In this document: in pieces, positions 47,208-55,903 of the stretch
Numbering within the stretch: position 1 is the first letter of the stretch
Layout: every line of letters begins with the position of its first letter
From: Candidatus Francisella endociliophora
GTDB taxonomy: Bacteria; Pseudomonadota; Gammaproteobacteria; Francisellales; Francisellaceae
Reading direction: 5' to 3'
Assembly: GCF_000764555.1 (NCBI RefSeq)
Contig: NZ_CP009574.1
Location: 310,001-374,000 of the forward strand
DNA: 64,000 nt
Made by a program: the position numbers and the translations under genes
The notes under the pieces: model-generated
The model's database searches: none
What the model was told of the DNA's origin: nothing
What the model saw: only the letters and a program-made list of their open reading frames with translations

Positions 47208-47237
47208 ATTACTCAACCCTACAATTTTAATACATTT

Positions 47238-47978
47238 CTAAATAAACATTATATCAACTACACACGCAGTCATATTGTCTTTTCCAGTTTTTTTTAGTGA
47301 CTCTGCAATCATAGTGTCGCAAGTAACACCTGGAGCTTCATTTTTAGATAAAATACTGGATAACTCATCATCACTAAGCTCTTTATTTATACCATCAGTA
47401 CAAAGCAAAAATCTTTCACTCTCTTTCAATACTAGTCTAATTTCATCTACAACGACATCTTCCTCTCCTCCAACGACTCGCGCTAAAGCACCCTTATATT
47501 GTTCTGCCATAGGGTGAAAATCATCAACAAGGCCTTTTTGTTGTAAAGAATTAAAGACTGTATGATCAACTGTAATCTGACTTAGAGCATTAACTGCAGG
47601 ATCAAATCGATAGACTCGACTATCACCAACCCAAAGTATAGCAATCTTATTACCCCTAATTACTAAAGCAACCAATGTAGTCCCACATTTTACGGACTCC
47701 CCTAGTTTTTTAGCATAATAAAAAAGCTCTGTATTTTTTGATCTTATTAAGGACTTAATAAAGTCTACTGTTTGATTAAAACCAGTTACATTATCTGGTA
47801 TAGATATTTTTTGAGTTAAAAGACCGCTAGCATATTCACCATTATGATGCCCTCCCATGCCATCAGCAACTATCCAAACTCCCATTTCAGGTTGAGCTAA
47901 AAATGCATCCTGATTAACAGATCTTTTATTGCCGACATGAGTTTTAACATTTGATGTTATTTTCAAAGACTTGGCCAT
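47238..47978 (-). CDS. pppA: PppA, PP2C-type serine/threonine phosphatase
   Basis: Encodes 246 residues. PP2C motifs are all visible: NQDAF near 24, VADGMGGHHNGE near 38-49, GTTLVAL, WVGDSRVYRF near 118 and LCTDGINKEL near 195. The metal-binding aspartates are present, so it should be active in removing phosphate from Fha or other T6SS proteins. It is separated from hcp by 141 nt containing a hairpin, and is 31 nt before tagH. Confidence 0.93.
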   Translation of the reverse strand: MAKSLKITSNVKTHVGNKRSVNQDAFLAQPEMGVWIVADGMGGHHNGEYASGLLTQKISIPDNVTGFNQTVDFIKSLIRSKNTELFYYAKKLGESVKCGTTLVALVIRGNKIAILWVGDSRVYRFDPAVNALSQITVDHTVFNSLQQKGLVDDFHPMAEQYKGALARVVGGEEDVVVDEIRLVLKESERFLLCTDGINKELSDDELSSILSKNEAPGVTCDTMIAESLKKTGKDNMTACVVDIMFI

Positions 47979-48038
47979 AACTATATTATAAAATTCCTAA
48001 TAATTTTGTATTAAAATCTAACCATATAAAAACACTAA

Positions 48039-48094
48039 TTGAGCTATTATACAACTAAATAATAACAAAATATTACATAGCTATAATAACTCAA
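48039..48094 (-). terminator. Hairpin between hcp and pppA, likely partial terminator
   Basis: Arms 48039-48051 (TTGAGCTATTATA) and 48082-48094 (TATAATAACTCAA) pair over 13 nt with one mismatch or wobble and a loop of about 30 nt. On the minus strand the hairpin is followed by TTAGTGTTTTT. It would let hcp be transcribed in excess over the remainder of the operon, which suits a tube protein needed in many copies. The long loop makes a strong terminator less certain. Confidence 0.4.
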
Positions 48095-48119
48095 AAAGAA
48101 TATTTTAAAATGATTAAGA

Positions 48120-48644
48120 TTAACTAGCGTTTGTTGTGTCTAAGTGACCACTAACATTGATTACTTTATCATCAATATCAATTGTTTGGAATTTCATTCT
48201 AATCACAAGTTGTCCACGACCTTTTTCTTTAGCGTCTCTTTGATCTCCTTGCTCAAGAACAAGATCAGTAACAATACCATCTTTAAATGAAGCATGCATA
48301 TTTACTTTATTTTGACCACCTGTAGGAGCTCTGTCTACTTCATATACACTTAGCTCTTTAATATTATCTTTACCAGCCATAACGTTTAATAGTAAAGCTG
48401 AGATACTGTGATACATAGGAACCTTAACAAATACTTCAGACTCTAGAGATGCTTGAGAATGATCAGCAGCACCAAAGCTATCATTATGAGGCTGTTTAAA
48501 TTCATAACCCCAATCAAAAGTTAAACAATAATCTTCAGATAAAGGTGCCGTAGTATTGCTGTTACGGCCTGCAACTTCTTTTGATCCTGTTTTTTGTGTA
48601 ATCGTACCAAATTTATCAGAGTCGATTTTTATTAAAACTGGCAT
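48120..48644 (-). CDS. hcp: Hcp (TssD), T6SS tube protein
   Basis: Encodes 174 residues, a standard Hcp. Landmarks are MPVLIKIDS, the FDWGYEF segment, SQASLESEVFVKVPMYHSIS, and the C-terminal half with VLEQGDQRDAKEKGRGQLVIRMKFQTIDI. Hexameric rings stack into the tube propelled with VgrG at the tip. An AGGAGAT site precedes the ATG. It is the first gene of the minus-strand operon, behind an intergenic region of 228 nt shared with the divergent DUF3540-like gene. Confidence 0.96.
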   Translation of the reverse strand: MPVLIKIDSDKFGTITQKTGSKEVAGRNSNTTAPLSEDYCLTFDWGYEFKQPHNDSFGAADHSQASLESEVFVKVPMYHSISALLLNVMAGKDNIKELSVYEVDRAPTGGQNKVNMHASFKDGIVTDLVLEQGDQRDAKEKGRGQLVIRMKFQTIDIDDKVINVSGHLDTTNAS

Positions 48645-48684
48645 ACTAATATCTCCTAATGTTAATTTATATATTTACATATTT

Positions 48685-48722
48685 AGTTAGTACTTTTTTA
48701 AAAATATATTTAAGTACTAACT
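48685..48722. promoter_or_regulatory. 11-bp perfect inverted repeat upstream of hcp
   Basis: AGTTAGTACTT at 48685-48695 and AAGTACTAACT at 48712-48722 are perfect reverse complements separated by 16 nt. The element is 41-78 nt upstream of the hcp start. It could be an operator for a dimeric regulator or a stem-loop in the hcp leader, and the choice depends on the transcription start. Confidence 0.45.
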
Positions 48723-48872
48723 GTGATTGTAGACAAATTAATTTTACATTTCTAGCAAAAAAATAAAAAATAAGAATAATTTTTTAAAAATCATCTGGTA
48801 TGTTTATTTACTTTTACGTTAGTGAGGCATAAAATTAACTTAATCAAATTTGTGACAGTTTAAACTAACTCA

Positions 48873-49481
48873 ATGAAAACAACGCAGAAGCAAAATTTTT
48901 CTGACCAGCATACGACCTTTAAGACACAAAGCGTTCACCAAAATAATATCTACGAAGTTGATTTTGTTTCTAGTGAGAAAATCATACTCAAAGACATAAA
49001 AAATAATAAACTTGATGCTGAACTAGCACTCTCATGTATCATGATTCCTCAACAAGGTGATATCGTCTCAACAGTATCATATAAAGATGACATCTATATA
49101 ACATCTATTATTAAAAGCTATAGCCTAGAACCAAAACAATATCATTTAAAGGGACTAGTAAAGGCTGGCTTAGATGAGAGTTATTTAAACATATCCCCCC
49201 AGAAAATAGAGTTAAAAACTCGTAAAATAAATCTTATATCACATACACTTTCAGCTTTATCAAAGGTTGGCAAATGGTTGATTGATGGAATGACAATCAA
49301 ATCCAAGACAATTCACCAAGAATCTGTAAGCCAAAATATAAGTTGTAAAGAAACTTTAGATATATCAGCTCAAAATAGAAAAGTAGATATAACAGATATA
49401 GACTCACAAAGTGCTAAAGTAACTATTCAAGATAGTAAACAGATCAACATTACTACAGATAAGCTAAATATCAATAGTTAA
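48873..49481 (+). CDS. DUF3540-like T6SS spike accessory protein
   Basis: Encodes 202 residues, with no signal peptide. The middle matches the DUF3540 pattern: a small barrel-like domain with LSCIMIPQQGDIVSTVS (about 53-69) and IYITSIIKS, then NISPQKIELKTRKINLISHTLSALSKVGKWL, then strand repeats to the end resembling a VgrG needle. Proteins of this family occur with DUF2169, PAAR-like and pentapeptide genes in T6SS clusters. It is divergent from hcp. A role in spike or cargo assembly is inferred. Confidence 0.7.
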   Translation: MKTTQKQNFSDQHTTFKTQSVHQNNIYEVDFVSSEKIILKDIKNNKLDAELALSCIMIPQQGDIVSTVSYKDDIYITSIIKSYSLEPKQYHLKGLVKAGLDESYLNISPQKIELKTRKINLISHTLSALSKVGKWLIDGMTIKSKTIHQESVSQNISCKETLDISAQNRKVDITDIDSQSAKVTIQDSKQINITTDKLNINS

Positions 49482-49581
49482 TTTTTTGACAAAGTTGATA
49501 GCTTTATTCTAAGTATTATTAATATTTATTGTTTTATTATTATATAATTAAATCTATTAGTATAGATAAGGTTAGTAACAA

Positions 49582-50004
49582 ATGAGGATAAATATAAAAT
49601 TTTCAATAATTACTTTCATGCTCATACTACCTATACTAGGTACATCTCAGTCGATTGCTAATAGCACAACTTTCTTCCCAAAGACTAAAGCAGAGAAAGT
49701 ATATGACTCCACAACCTTAATAACCTCTTTATTTTTAAATAAGTATATATCCCCTTCAGAAGAAATTATTCATAAGTATTTTAGAATTTCTATAGATAAA
49801 TATAGATTATTTAATATAGCCCCTTACTTAACAAATAATTATGGTGATAAAACTATGATAGACATCACAGGAGAATCAAGGTTTTTTGATCTTAATAAAG
49901 ACTCTTGTTATTACTATCATGATAATAGCCAGAGTGTAATAATAGAAACTAGACCTATAATGAAAACAACTAGAAGTTGGTGTAGGGTTGTTACAAAAGA
50001 ATAA
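49582..50004 (+). CDS. Small exported protein of unknown function
   Basis: Encodes 140 residues with a signal peptide ending near QSIANS. The mature protein contains two cysteines (DSCYYYHD and SWCRVV) that could be linked, and many Tyr and Ser residues. No family is recognised. It stands alone after the T6SS cluster, converges on rdgC with a 3-nt gap, and has an AATGAGGATAA start region. It could be an orphan T6SS-linked periplasmic protein, but this is only a guess. Confidence 0.65.
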   Translation: MRINIKFSIITFMLILPILGTSQSIANSTTFFPKTKAEKVYDSTTLITSLFLNKYISPSEEIIHKYFRISIDKYRLFNIAPYLTNNYGDKTMIDITGESRFFDLNKDSCYYYHDNSQSVIIETRPIMKTTRSWCRVVTKE

Positions 50005-50007
50005 GTT

Positions 50008-50874
50008 TTATAAGTCTTCTTTGATTTTTACCCAATCCTGCATAGTAGTTATCAGCTCAGCGAACATATCTGCCATAAGAAGTAAATCAACCTCATGCCC
50101 AACATTTTCTTCTTTATTTAGATCTTTTATACCTTCTAAAAATTTTATAGATTTAAACTGTAGCTTAGTATTTGCTGTCATTGCTAGCTGCTCTTTCCAA
50201 GTTATTGCCAGCTCTGTAATATATCCTCCGCTATCAATAAATGATTTGATATTATCATTTAGCATCGAACTACCCTGACATGATATATTTGCAATACTAT
50301 CTCCAATGGCGCTAGTAAGTTTACATTTCTCAGCAATCTCTACATCTACTGGATATGCACTATCAACCAACCACTCTGTTAGTATATCTGTCTCTTCCTC
50401 AATTACTGGTTCAAATCTAGCTTCACACCTTTGTAATAAATCAAGAACCTCTGTAATTTGCTTGTCAGATATACTATCAATAACTAAATAATTATTTGTT
50501 AAATCCAGATATCCATATATTTTCTTAAACTTACTAAAAGCTTGTGGAAGAAGCCTTTGCTCCATATCTTCTTTGATTTGAGTTTTTTCTTTTTTACTCA
50601 CATATCTCGTTAGTTCAAGCTCTTCTATATATTCTTGTGTTTGTTGATTTATTACCTGAGCTGGCAGAATTTTTTCTTCAGTTAATAAGCAAAATGCTGC
50701 TAAATGATTAAACTTAAAAAGACAGTTTTGATCCTTTATAAAAGGATTAACAAAACCTCGAGAGGATTTTTGAGAATTACTACAAGGTATAAAAACAAGC
50801 TTATTTATAGAATCTTCGAAGATATCAATATTAATCTCAGTAATTTTAAAAGCTGTTAAATTTTTAAAAAACAT
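50008..50874 (-). CDS. rdgC: RdgC, recombination-associated DNA-binding protein
   Basis: Encodes 288 residues, slightly shorter than the usual 300. The start MFFKNLTAFKI, the segment EEKILPAQVINQ near 68-79 and RLLPQAFSKFKKIYGYLDL near 107-125 are RdgC hallmarks, as is LTEWLVDSAYPVDVEI. RdgC forms a ring dimer around double-stranded DNA and restrains RecA activity. It marks the return from the T6SS island to conserved chromosome. Confidence 0.93.
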   Translation of the reverse strand: MFFKNLTAFKITEINIDIFEDSINKLVFIPCSNSQKSSRGFVNPFIKDQNCLFKFNHLAAFCLLTEEKILPAQVINQQTQEYIEELELTRYVSKKEKTQIKEDMEQRLLPQAFSKFKKIYGYLDLTNNYLVIDSISDKQITEVLDLLQRCEARFEPVIEEETDILTEWLVDSAYPVDVEIAEKCKLTSAIGDSIANISCQGSSMLNDNIKSFIDSGGYITELAITWKEQLAMTANTKLQFKSIKFLEGIKDLNKEENVGHEVDLLLMADMFAELITTMQDWVKIKEDL

Positions 50875-50954
50875 AATTGTTACTAATTAGTATTAGATCG
50901 TCTCAAAATAATAAAACATCTAATGCTAAAGTAAAACTATTAAATACATGGTTT

Positions 50955-51479
50955 TTAATATTTTATAAGCTTCCTTGTTTGTAAATTATAAGATTTCAAT
51001 ATTTTAAAATCTAAAACAGCATTTGTAGACCCTACTGATGAATATTTCATTATAGCTATCTCATCAAATACAATTTCTTTTGAGAAATTATATGTTAAAA
51101 AACCATCATGATTATTAGCGCCATAAGCTAAACTAATATGCGGATTCAGCTGATAATCACTACCTAAATCAATTTCTTTAACTTTGTTAAAAAGTTTATC
51201 TAACTCTTTAGTTTTCAATAACTTCAAATAGTAATTCATATAATAAGAATCTAAATTTTTAACAAGGCTTTCTATTTTTAATGAAATACTTTCACAACCT
51301 AATTTAGCTACAAAAGTATCAAAATCAGCAAAGATCTCCTGCTCTGAAGTAAACAAAGTCATATGAGGAGTAAAGGACGGTTGCTGAGAAATAAAAGAAT
51401 TATAATCTACACATTTTGATAGCGGTATAAGAAATTCTTTAGCAGGAACAAGCCAAATACTATATTTTTGAGAACTCAT
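50955..51479 (-). CDS. 2H phosphoesterase, cyclic phosphodiesterase-like
   Basis: Encodes 174 residues. Two HxT/S motifs are seen: PHMTLFTS near 38-45 and NPHISLAYG near 112-120, the paired histidine motifs of the 2H phosphoesterase superfamily (2'-5' RNA ligase, LigT, cyclic phosphodiesterases). Length and the layout resemble plant-type cyclic phosphodiesterases acting on ADP-ribose 1'',2''-cyclic phosphate or on RNA 2',3'-cyclic ends. Substrate is not determined by the sequence. It stands alone, divergent from trhO. Confidence 0.8.
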   Translation of the reverse strand: MSSQKYSIWLVPAKEFLIPLSKCVDYNSFISQQPSFTPHMTLFTSEQEIFADFDTFVAKLGCESISLKIESLVKNLDSYYMNYYLKLLKTKELDKLFNKVKEIDLGSDYQLNPHISLAYGANNHDGFLTYNFSKEIVFDEIAIMKYSSVGSTNAVLDFKILKSYNLQTRKLIKY

Positions 51480-51561
51480 CTTTTAAGATCCTAACAATAA
51501 TTTCAATATTTGTTATAATAGCAAATCTTTATTTATACTAATTAAAATTTCTAGGAATAAT

Positions 51562-52548
51562 ATGTCACAAATAGTTGTCTGTGCAATGTACAAATTTGTA
51601 ACTCTTGAAGACTTTGAAGCAATGCGCCAGCCACTTCTTGATACAATGATAAAAAACAATGTTAAAGGCACCTTGCTTTTGGCAAATGAAGGAATTAATG
51701 GAACTGTAGCCGGAACTCGTGAAAGTGTAGATGCTTTACTTGATTATCTAAAGTCTGATCCTCGTTTAGCAGATATTGACTATAAAGAATCACTTCATGA
51801 AGAAATGCCCTTTTATCGTTCAAAAGTTAAGCTTAAAAAAGAAATTGTAACTCTTGGGGTCGATGAAATAGATCCGAATAAAGTTTGTGGTCAATATGTA
51901 AAACCAAAGGACTGGAATGCTCTAATATCTGATCCTGAAACTCTACTAATCGATACACGTAATGATTATGAAATTGAAATAGGCACATTTGAAAATGCTG
52001 TAAATCCAAATACAGAAACATTCCGTGAGTTTCCTGAATATGTTGATGAAAATTTAGACCCTAAAAAACATAAGAAAGTTGCGATGTTTTGTACAGGTGG
52101 AATTAGATGCGAGAAATCTACAGCTCTTATGAAAGCCAAAGGTTTTGATGAAGTTTATCATCTACAAGGTGGCATTCTAAAATACCTTGAAGAAGTACCA
52201 AAAGAAGAATCTATGTGGCAAGGAGAATGCTTTGTATTTGACTCTAGAGTAGCTGTAAACCACGATCTAGAAAAAGGTAATTATGATCAATGCTTTGCAT
52301 GTCGTATGCCAATTACAGAAGAAGATAAGAAGCGTCCTGAATATGTTAAAGGCATAAGCTGCCACCACTGTTATGATAAAGCTACTGAAAAACAAAAATC
52401 TCGTTTTGCTGAACGTGAAAAACAATCTCAACTAGCAGCTGAAAGAGGTTTTTCCCATGTTGGTGATGAGGCAAAAAGATTAGCAAAGTTAAATAAACAA
52501 CAGAAACAAAAAGCTAAAGAAGAAGCTCGTAAGAAAGCTAAAAAATAG
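51562..52548 (+). CDS. trhO: TrhO, tRNA uridine-34 hydroxylase (rhodanese family)
   Basis: Encodes 328 residues, as expected for the UPF0176/YceA family. An N-terminal acylphosphatase-like domain (about 1-95) with [13 protein letters not shown] is followed by a rhodanese domain with [11 protein letters not shown], where Cys 183 is the active-site cysteine, and a cysteine-rich C-terminus (CFACR, CHHCYDK) and a Lys-rich tail. TrhO adds the hydroxyl at uridine 34 of certain tRNAs using oxygen, the precursor step of cmo5U. A good AGGAATAAT site precedes the ATG. Confidence 0.94.
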   Translation: MSQIVVCAMYKFVTLEDFEAMRQPLLDTMIKNNVKGTLLLANEGINGTVAGTRESVDALLDYLKSDPRLADIDYKESLHEEMPFYRSKVKLKKEIVTLGVDEIDPNKVCGQYVKPKDWNALISDPETLLIDTRNDYEIEIGTFENAVNPNTETFREFPEYVDENLDPKKHKKVAMFCTGGIRCEKSTALMKAKGFDEVYHLQGGILKYLEEVPKEESMWQGECFVFDSRVAVNHDLEKGNYDQCFACRMPITEEDKKRPEYVKGISCHHCYDKATEKQKSRFAEREKQSQLAAERGFSHVGDEAKRLAKLNKQQKQKAKEEARKKAKK

Positions 52549-52556
52549 TTAAGTTT

Positions 52557-53387
52557 CTAGCCATTTAAATAAATACCATTATCTCTAATTACTATTTTTT
52601 TATGTTTTAAAAGAGTTCCTATCGCTCTTTTAAATGCTGCTTTACTAATACCAAACTCTCTTTTTATATCATCTGGACTAGACTTATCATTGAAAGGTGA
52701 AGATCCATCGTGAGCAATTAAATACTTTTCAACAAGTTCTGCATTTTTGTCCAAATCTTTATGAGCTAGTTGTAATGATAAATCTATACGACCATCTTCA
52801 CGAATATTTTTGATATAGCCTTTTTTTGATTGGCCAAAACTTAGTCTTGTAAACACTTCTGAACCATAAAGGATACCCCAATATTTACTATTGATAATTG
52901 CTTTATAGCCAATATTTGTTGAATTAGCAATTAGTAAATCTACTTCTTGATTAGGCTTAAGATCATCACCAGCATAATCTGTAATAAACTTATTAATCTT
53001 AGATGATGCTGTAATTCGACCATTTACTTTATCAAGATATAAATAAACAATATATGATTTGCCAAGCTCAAAAGGTCTATGCTGTTCTGCTAATGGTACA
53101 AATAGATCTTTATCTAAACCCCAATCTAAAAATGCTCCAATTTGAGTAATGTTTTTAACCTCTAGATATGCAACTTCTCCAACTGTTGGTACTGTCTTTG
53201 TAGTTGCTACTACTTCAGATTTAGAATTTTGATACAAAAATACACTTAATTCTTCCCCTACTTCAGGAACATCTGTAAGCTCTGATAATGCCAACTCTAC
53301 ATCACCTAAATTTAGAGCATCTAAAACTAAGTTTTTATGGTTTACTTCAAGAACTTTTAAATTATGATATTTACCTATTGAAATCAA
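52557..53387 (-). CDS. cvfB: CvfB-like S1 RNA-binding protein
   Basis: Encodes 276 residues. I place the start at the TTG at 53387, since AAGGTG lies 6 nt upstream and the resulting MISIGKYHNLKVL agrees with the family's N-terminus. S1-type domains occupy about 1-200, with GAFLDWGLDKDLFVPLAEQ being a typical S1 segment, and a winged-helix domain ends the protein (DDIKREFGISKAAFKRAIGTLL). CvfB homologs bind RNA and influence virulence gene expression in Gram-positive bacteria. It converges on trhO. Confidence 0.88.
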   Translation of the reverse strand: MISIGKYHNLKVLEVNHKNLVLDALNLGDVELALSELTDVPEVGEELSVFLYQNSKSEVVATTKTVPTVGEVAYLEVKNITQIGAFLDWGLDKDLFVPLAEQHRPFELGKSYIVYLYLDKVNGRITASSKINKFITDYAGDDLKPNQEVDLLIANSTNIGYKAIINSKYWGILYGSEVFTRLSFGQSKKGYIKNIREDGRIDLSLQLAHKDLDKNAELVEKYLIAHDGSSPFNDKSSPDDIKREFGISKAAFKRAIGTLLKHKKIVIRDNGIYLNG

Positions 53388-53528
53388 GACATTCACCTTT
53401 TTAAATTTATACAAGAGAATATTATCATAGTTAAATCTAGACTAACATTAATAATCAAAATTTGCTTTACAACTATTCTTTCAAATAGTTTAATACCATA
53501 TATAGTTTGCTAAATTTAAGTGAAAGAA

Positions 53529-54278
53529 ATGAAAAAAATTGCCTTTTTAGTCTCTATTTTAGGAATTCTTATATCAACAAATATTTACGCGAAACAACTG
53601 GTGCTACCTAATAATGTAGTAGCTTTTTCTAGCTTAGAAGGTAAGAATTTACTAAAAACAGCTCCTGAAGAATATTCTCAACAATACTGGAAGCTTTCTG
53701 AATATTTTACAACTGAGTATGGTACAAGTTTTTGTGGACCCGCTTCTGATGTTATGGTTTTAAATGCTCTTGGTATCGAGCCAACAATGTCACCTGATCA
53801 CCAACCCTATACCATATTTGATCAAACTAATATTTTTTATAACAAAAAACTTATTAAAGCAGGAATAAACCCAAATCGAATTTATGCTCATGGTTTACCT
53901 ATCGATGAGACAGCTCAAATTATTAACGATCAAAATACTATTGGAGCAAAAGCTATTGCTAAAGTTTACCATGCAAATCAGTTTAAAAATGAGGAACAAT
54001 TTAAAAATAACCTATTAAATAATATGAAAAATGGTAAATATATAATAATCAATTATAGCCGCTCTGATATGGGTGCTCAAGGAGGTGGACACTTCTCTCC
54101 TTTAGCTGCTTATAATTCTAAAGCTGATATGTGGCTACTTTTGGATGTAGCAAGATATAAATATGAACCATCTTGGATAAAAACATCCGATCTCTTTAAA
54201 GCTATCCAAGGTAAAGATTCTGAATCTAACTTACCTCGTGGAATTATTATTGTTTCTAAAGTGAATGTTAATTACTAA
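53529..54278 (+). CDS. Exported phytochelatin-synthase-like protein
   Basis: Encodes 249 residues from the ATG at 53529, which starts a signal peptide MKKIAFLVSILGILIST. The phytochelatin synthase cysteine-protease fold is visible with the triad Cys 69 (GTSFCGPAS), His 188 (GGGHFSPLAAYN) and Asp 206 (LLLDVARYKYEPSW). Prokaryotic members mainly cleave glycine from glutathione and related gamma-Glu-Cys-Gly compounds. A periplasmic location would restrict it to exported thiols or peptides. Its 3' end overlaps that of the convergent DUF285 gene by 11 nt. Confidence 0.9.
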   Translation: MKKIAFLVSILGILISTNIYAKQLVLPNNVVAFSSLEGKNLLKTAPEEYSQQYWKLSEYFTTEYGTSFCGPASDVMVLNALGIEPTMSPDHQPYTIFDQTNIFYNKKLIKAGINPNRIYAHGLPIDETAQIINDQNTIGAKAIAKVYHANQFKNEEQFKNNLLNNMKNGKYIIINYSRSDMGAQGGGHFSPLAAYNSKADMWLLLDVARYKYEPSWIKTSDLFKAIQGKDSESNLPRGIIIVSKVNVNY

Positions 54279-55023
54279 AGATTGGCCAGTTATCTGCGTC
54301 TAAATACTGCTTATTTGCAAAACTATATCTAAATCTAGATTTGATCATACTAACATCCCAGCTTGATATATCCTGATTAAAAGATTTTGCATCATAAAAC
54401 ATATTGTTCATAATAACTATATTTGATGTATCCCAGTGAGAGATATCTTGATTAAATGAGTATGCACCATTAAACATATCTTGTGTATATACTACGTTTG
54501 ATATATCCCATTTATCAAGAGGCTTATTAAAAGCATGTGCATTGAAAAACATTGCTGTCATATTATCGACACTAGAGACATTCCATTTATTAATATCATA
54601 ATTAAAGCTATATGCATTTTTAAACATCTGAGACATATCTTTTACTTTGGAAGTATCCCAATCACCAATATTTTGATTAAAACTATATAAGTTTTCAAAC
54701 ATGCCCTCCATCGTAGTGACATTTGAGGTATCCCAGCTTGTTATACCAATTGGTAAATTTCTATATAAAGCCTCATTACTTAATAGATTAGATAAGTGTG
54801 ACATATCTGTAACATGGGAAGTACAAAGATGTATTTTTCCAATAGCAAAATCTCTAAAACTTTCTCTAAGAGTATTATTATCAACAACTAAATATTTATG
54901 GCTATAATGTTCAACCTCTGAACCAACATAATCATCTTTGCAAATAATTGTTTTTAAGTTAGCAAATGAACAATTACCAAATAAAATCGCTAACAAAATA
55001 AAGAAAGGCTGTATAAACTTCAT
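54268..55023 (-). CDS. Exported DUF285 (BspA-like) repeat protein
   Basis: Encodes 251 residues with a signal peptide (cleavage near NCSFA). From about 85 it is made of repeats of about 24 residues, of the form FNQDIS.WDTSNV..M..MF..A.S, the DUF285/BspA-type leucine-rich-like repeat typical of surface proteins in mycoplasmas and others. Four to five copies are present. The upstream region has an operator-promoter array (55057-55121) shared with two other exported-protein genes, so it is likely controlled by the two-component system encoded divergently. Confidence 0.85.
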   Translation of the reverse strand: MKFIQPFFILLAILFGNCSFANLKTIICKDDYVGSEVEHYSHKYLVVDNNTLRESFRDFAIGKIHLCTSHVTDMSHLSNLLSNEALYRNLPIGITSWDTSNVTTMEGMFENLYSFNQNIGDWDTSKVKDMSQMFKNAYSFNYDINKWNVSSVDNMTAMFFNAHAFNKPLDKWDISNVVYTQDMFNGAYSFNQDISHWDTSNIVIMNNMFYDAKSFNQDISSWDVSMIKSRFRYSFANKQYLDADNWPIFSN

Positions 55024-55056
55024 AATCGTCTTTTAATTTAATACAGAAGTTATCTA

Positions 55057-55121
55057 ATTATAATTCATTATAAAACAAATACAGTTTCAGACATGTAACA
55101 ATATGTAACACTTTTGTTACA
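55057..55121 (-). promoter_or_regulatory. Operator-promoter array A, before the DUF285 gene
   Basis: TGTAAC at 55094 and 55104 and inverted GTTACA at 55116-55121 lie next to a CTGAAAC block; on the minus strand a TATAAT at 55062-55057 follows it by 22 nt. The start codon at 55023 is 34 nt further. The repeats come at about 10-nt steps, as at OmpR-family binding sites. It also lies 69 nt before the response-regulator gene on the other strand, which may be autoregulated. Confidence 0.7.
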
Positions 55122-55189
55122 TTCAAATGTAATTTTAAAAGCTATGATGCTATAATTTGGATAATATATACTCATATTAAATGTGAATA

Positions 55190-55903
55190 ATGCAGAAAAG
55201 AATTGCTATAGTTGACGATGAGTCAGATATTAGAGAGGGATTAGCTAACTATCTTGTTCAAAATCATTATTTAGTTGATGATTTTGATAGTGGTATATCA
55301 TTTCTTGATGCGTTATCAGAAAGATCTTATGACTTAGTTATTTTAGATGTCATGATGCCTGAAATAGATGGATTAGACACCTGTCGACAAATTCGTAAAA
55401 TATCTGAAGTCCCTGTAATATTTTTATCTTCAGCAGGAGAATCTTTTGATCGTATATTAGGAATTGAAACAGGTGCTGATGACTATATCACAAAACCATT
55501 TAATCCTCGTGAAGTTCTTGCACGCATAAAATCAATACTAAAAAGAACAGATATAAAGCCAACTGCACAATCTCAAATAAAAACCCCATATTGGAGTATT
55601 GATACTCAACAGCATAAAATTTCATATAATAATGGTGAAGAAATAGTATTTACTCCTGCTTTGTATAAACTATTTGATTATTTATACAGACATAAATCTA
55701 AAACCATCACACGTGAGAAGATCTATGAAGATATACTTAAGCGCCCGTTTGAAGAGTTTGATCGCACTATAGATATTCGTATAAGTAGATTGCGTAAACT
55801 ATTAGATGCGAATCCAGATCAAACTGCTGATAGCAGCTATATTCAGACAATAAAAGGAACAGGATACTGCCTGAATTTATACGATGAATATATCTCTTCG
55901 TAA
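55190..55903 (+). CDS. OmpR-family response regulator
   Basis: Encodes 237 residues. The receiver domain has acidic VDDESD, phosphoacceptor Asp 53 in LDVMMPEIDG and Lys 102 in ITKPFNPREVL. The C-terminal winged-helix domain (about 130-232) has the sequence TREKIYEDIL...DRTIDIRISRLRKLL...IKGTGYCL. It overlaps the kinase gene by 20 nt. It is the most obvious candidate to bind the four TGTAAC arrays between 55057 and 62691. No specific named ortholog is assigned. Confidence 0.94.
   Translation: MQKRIAIVDDESDIREGLANYLVQNHYLVDDFDSGISFLDALSERSYDLVILDVMMPEIDGLDTCRQIRKISEVPVIFLSSAGESFDRILGIETGADDYITKPFNPREVLARIKSILKRTDIKPTAQSQIKTPYWSIDTQQHKISYNNGEEIVFTPALYKLFDYLYRHKSKTITREKIYEDILKRPFEEFDRTIDIRISRLRKLLDANPDQTADSSYIQTIKGTGYCLNLYDEYISS

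Noticed and set aside
3505-48644. Francisella pathogenicity island type (T6SS-ii)
   Set aside because: Classical Hcp, long VgrG, ClpV, TssK and FHA/PpkA/PppA are all present, which is the ordinary T6SS-i gene set.
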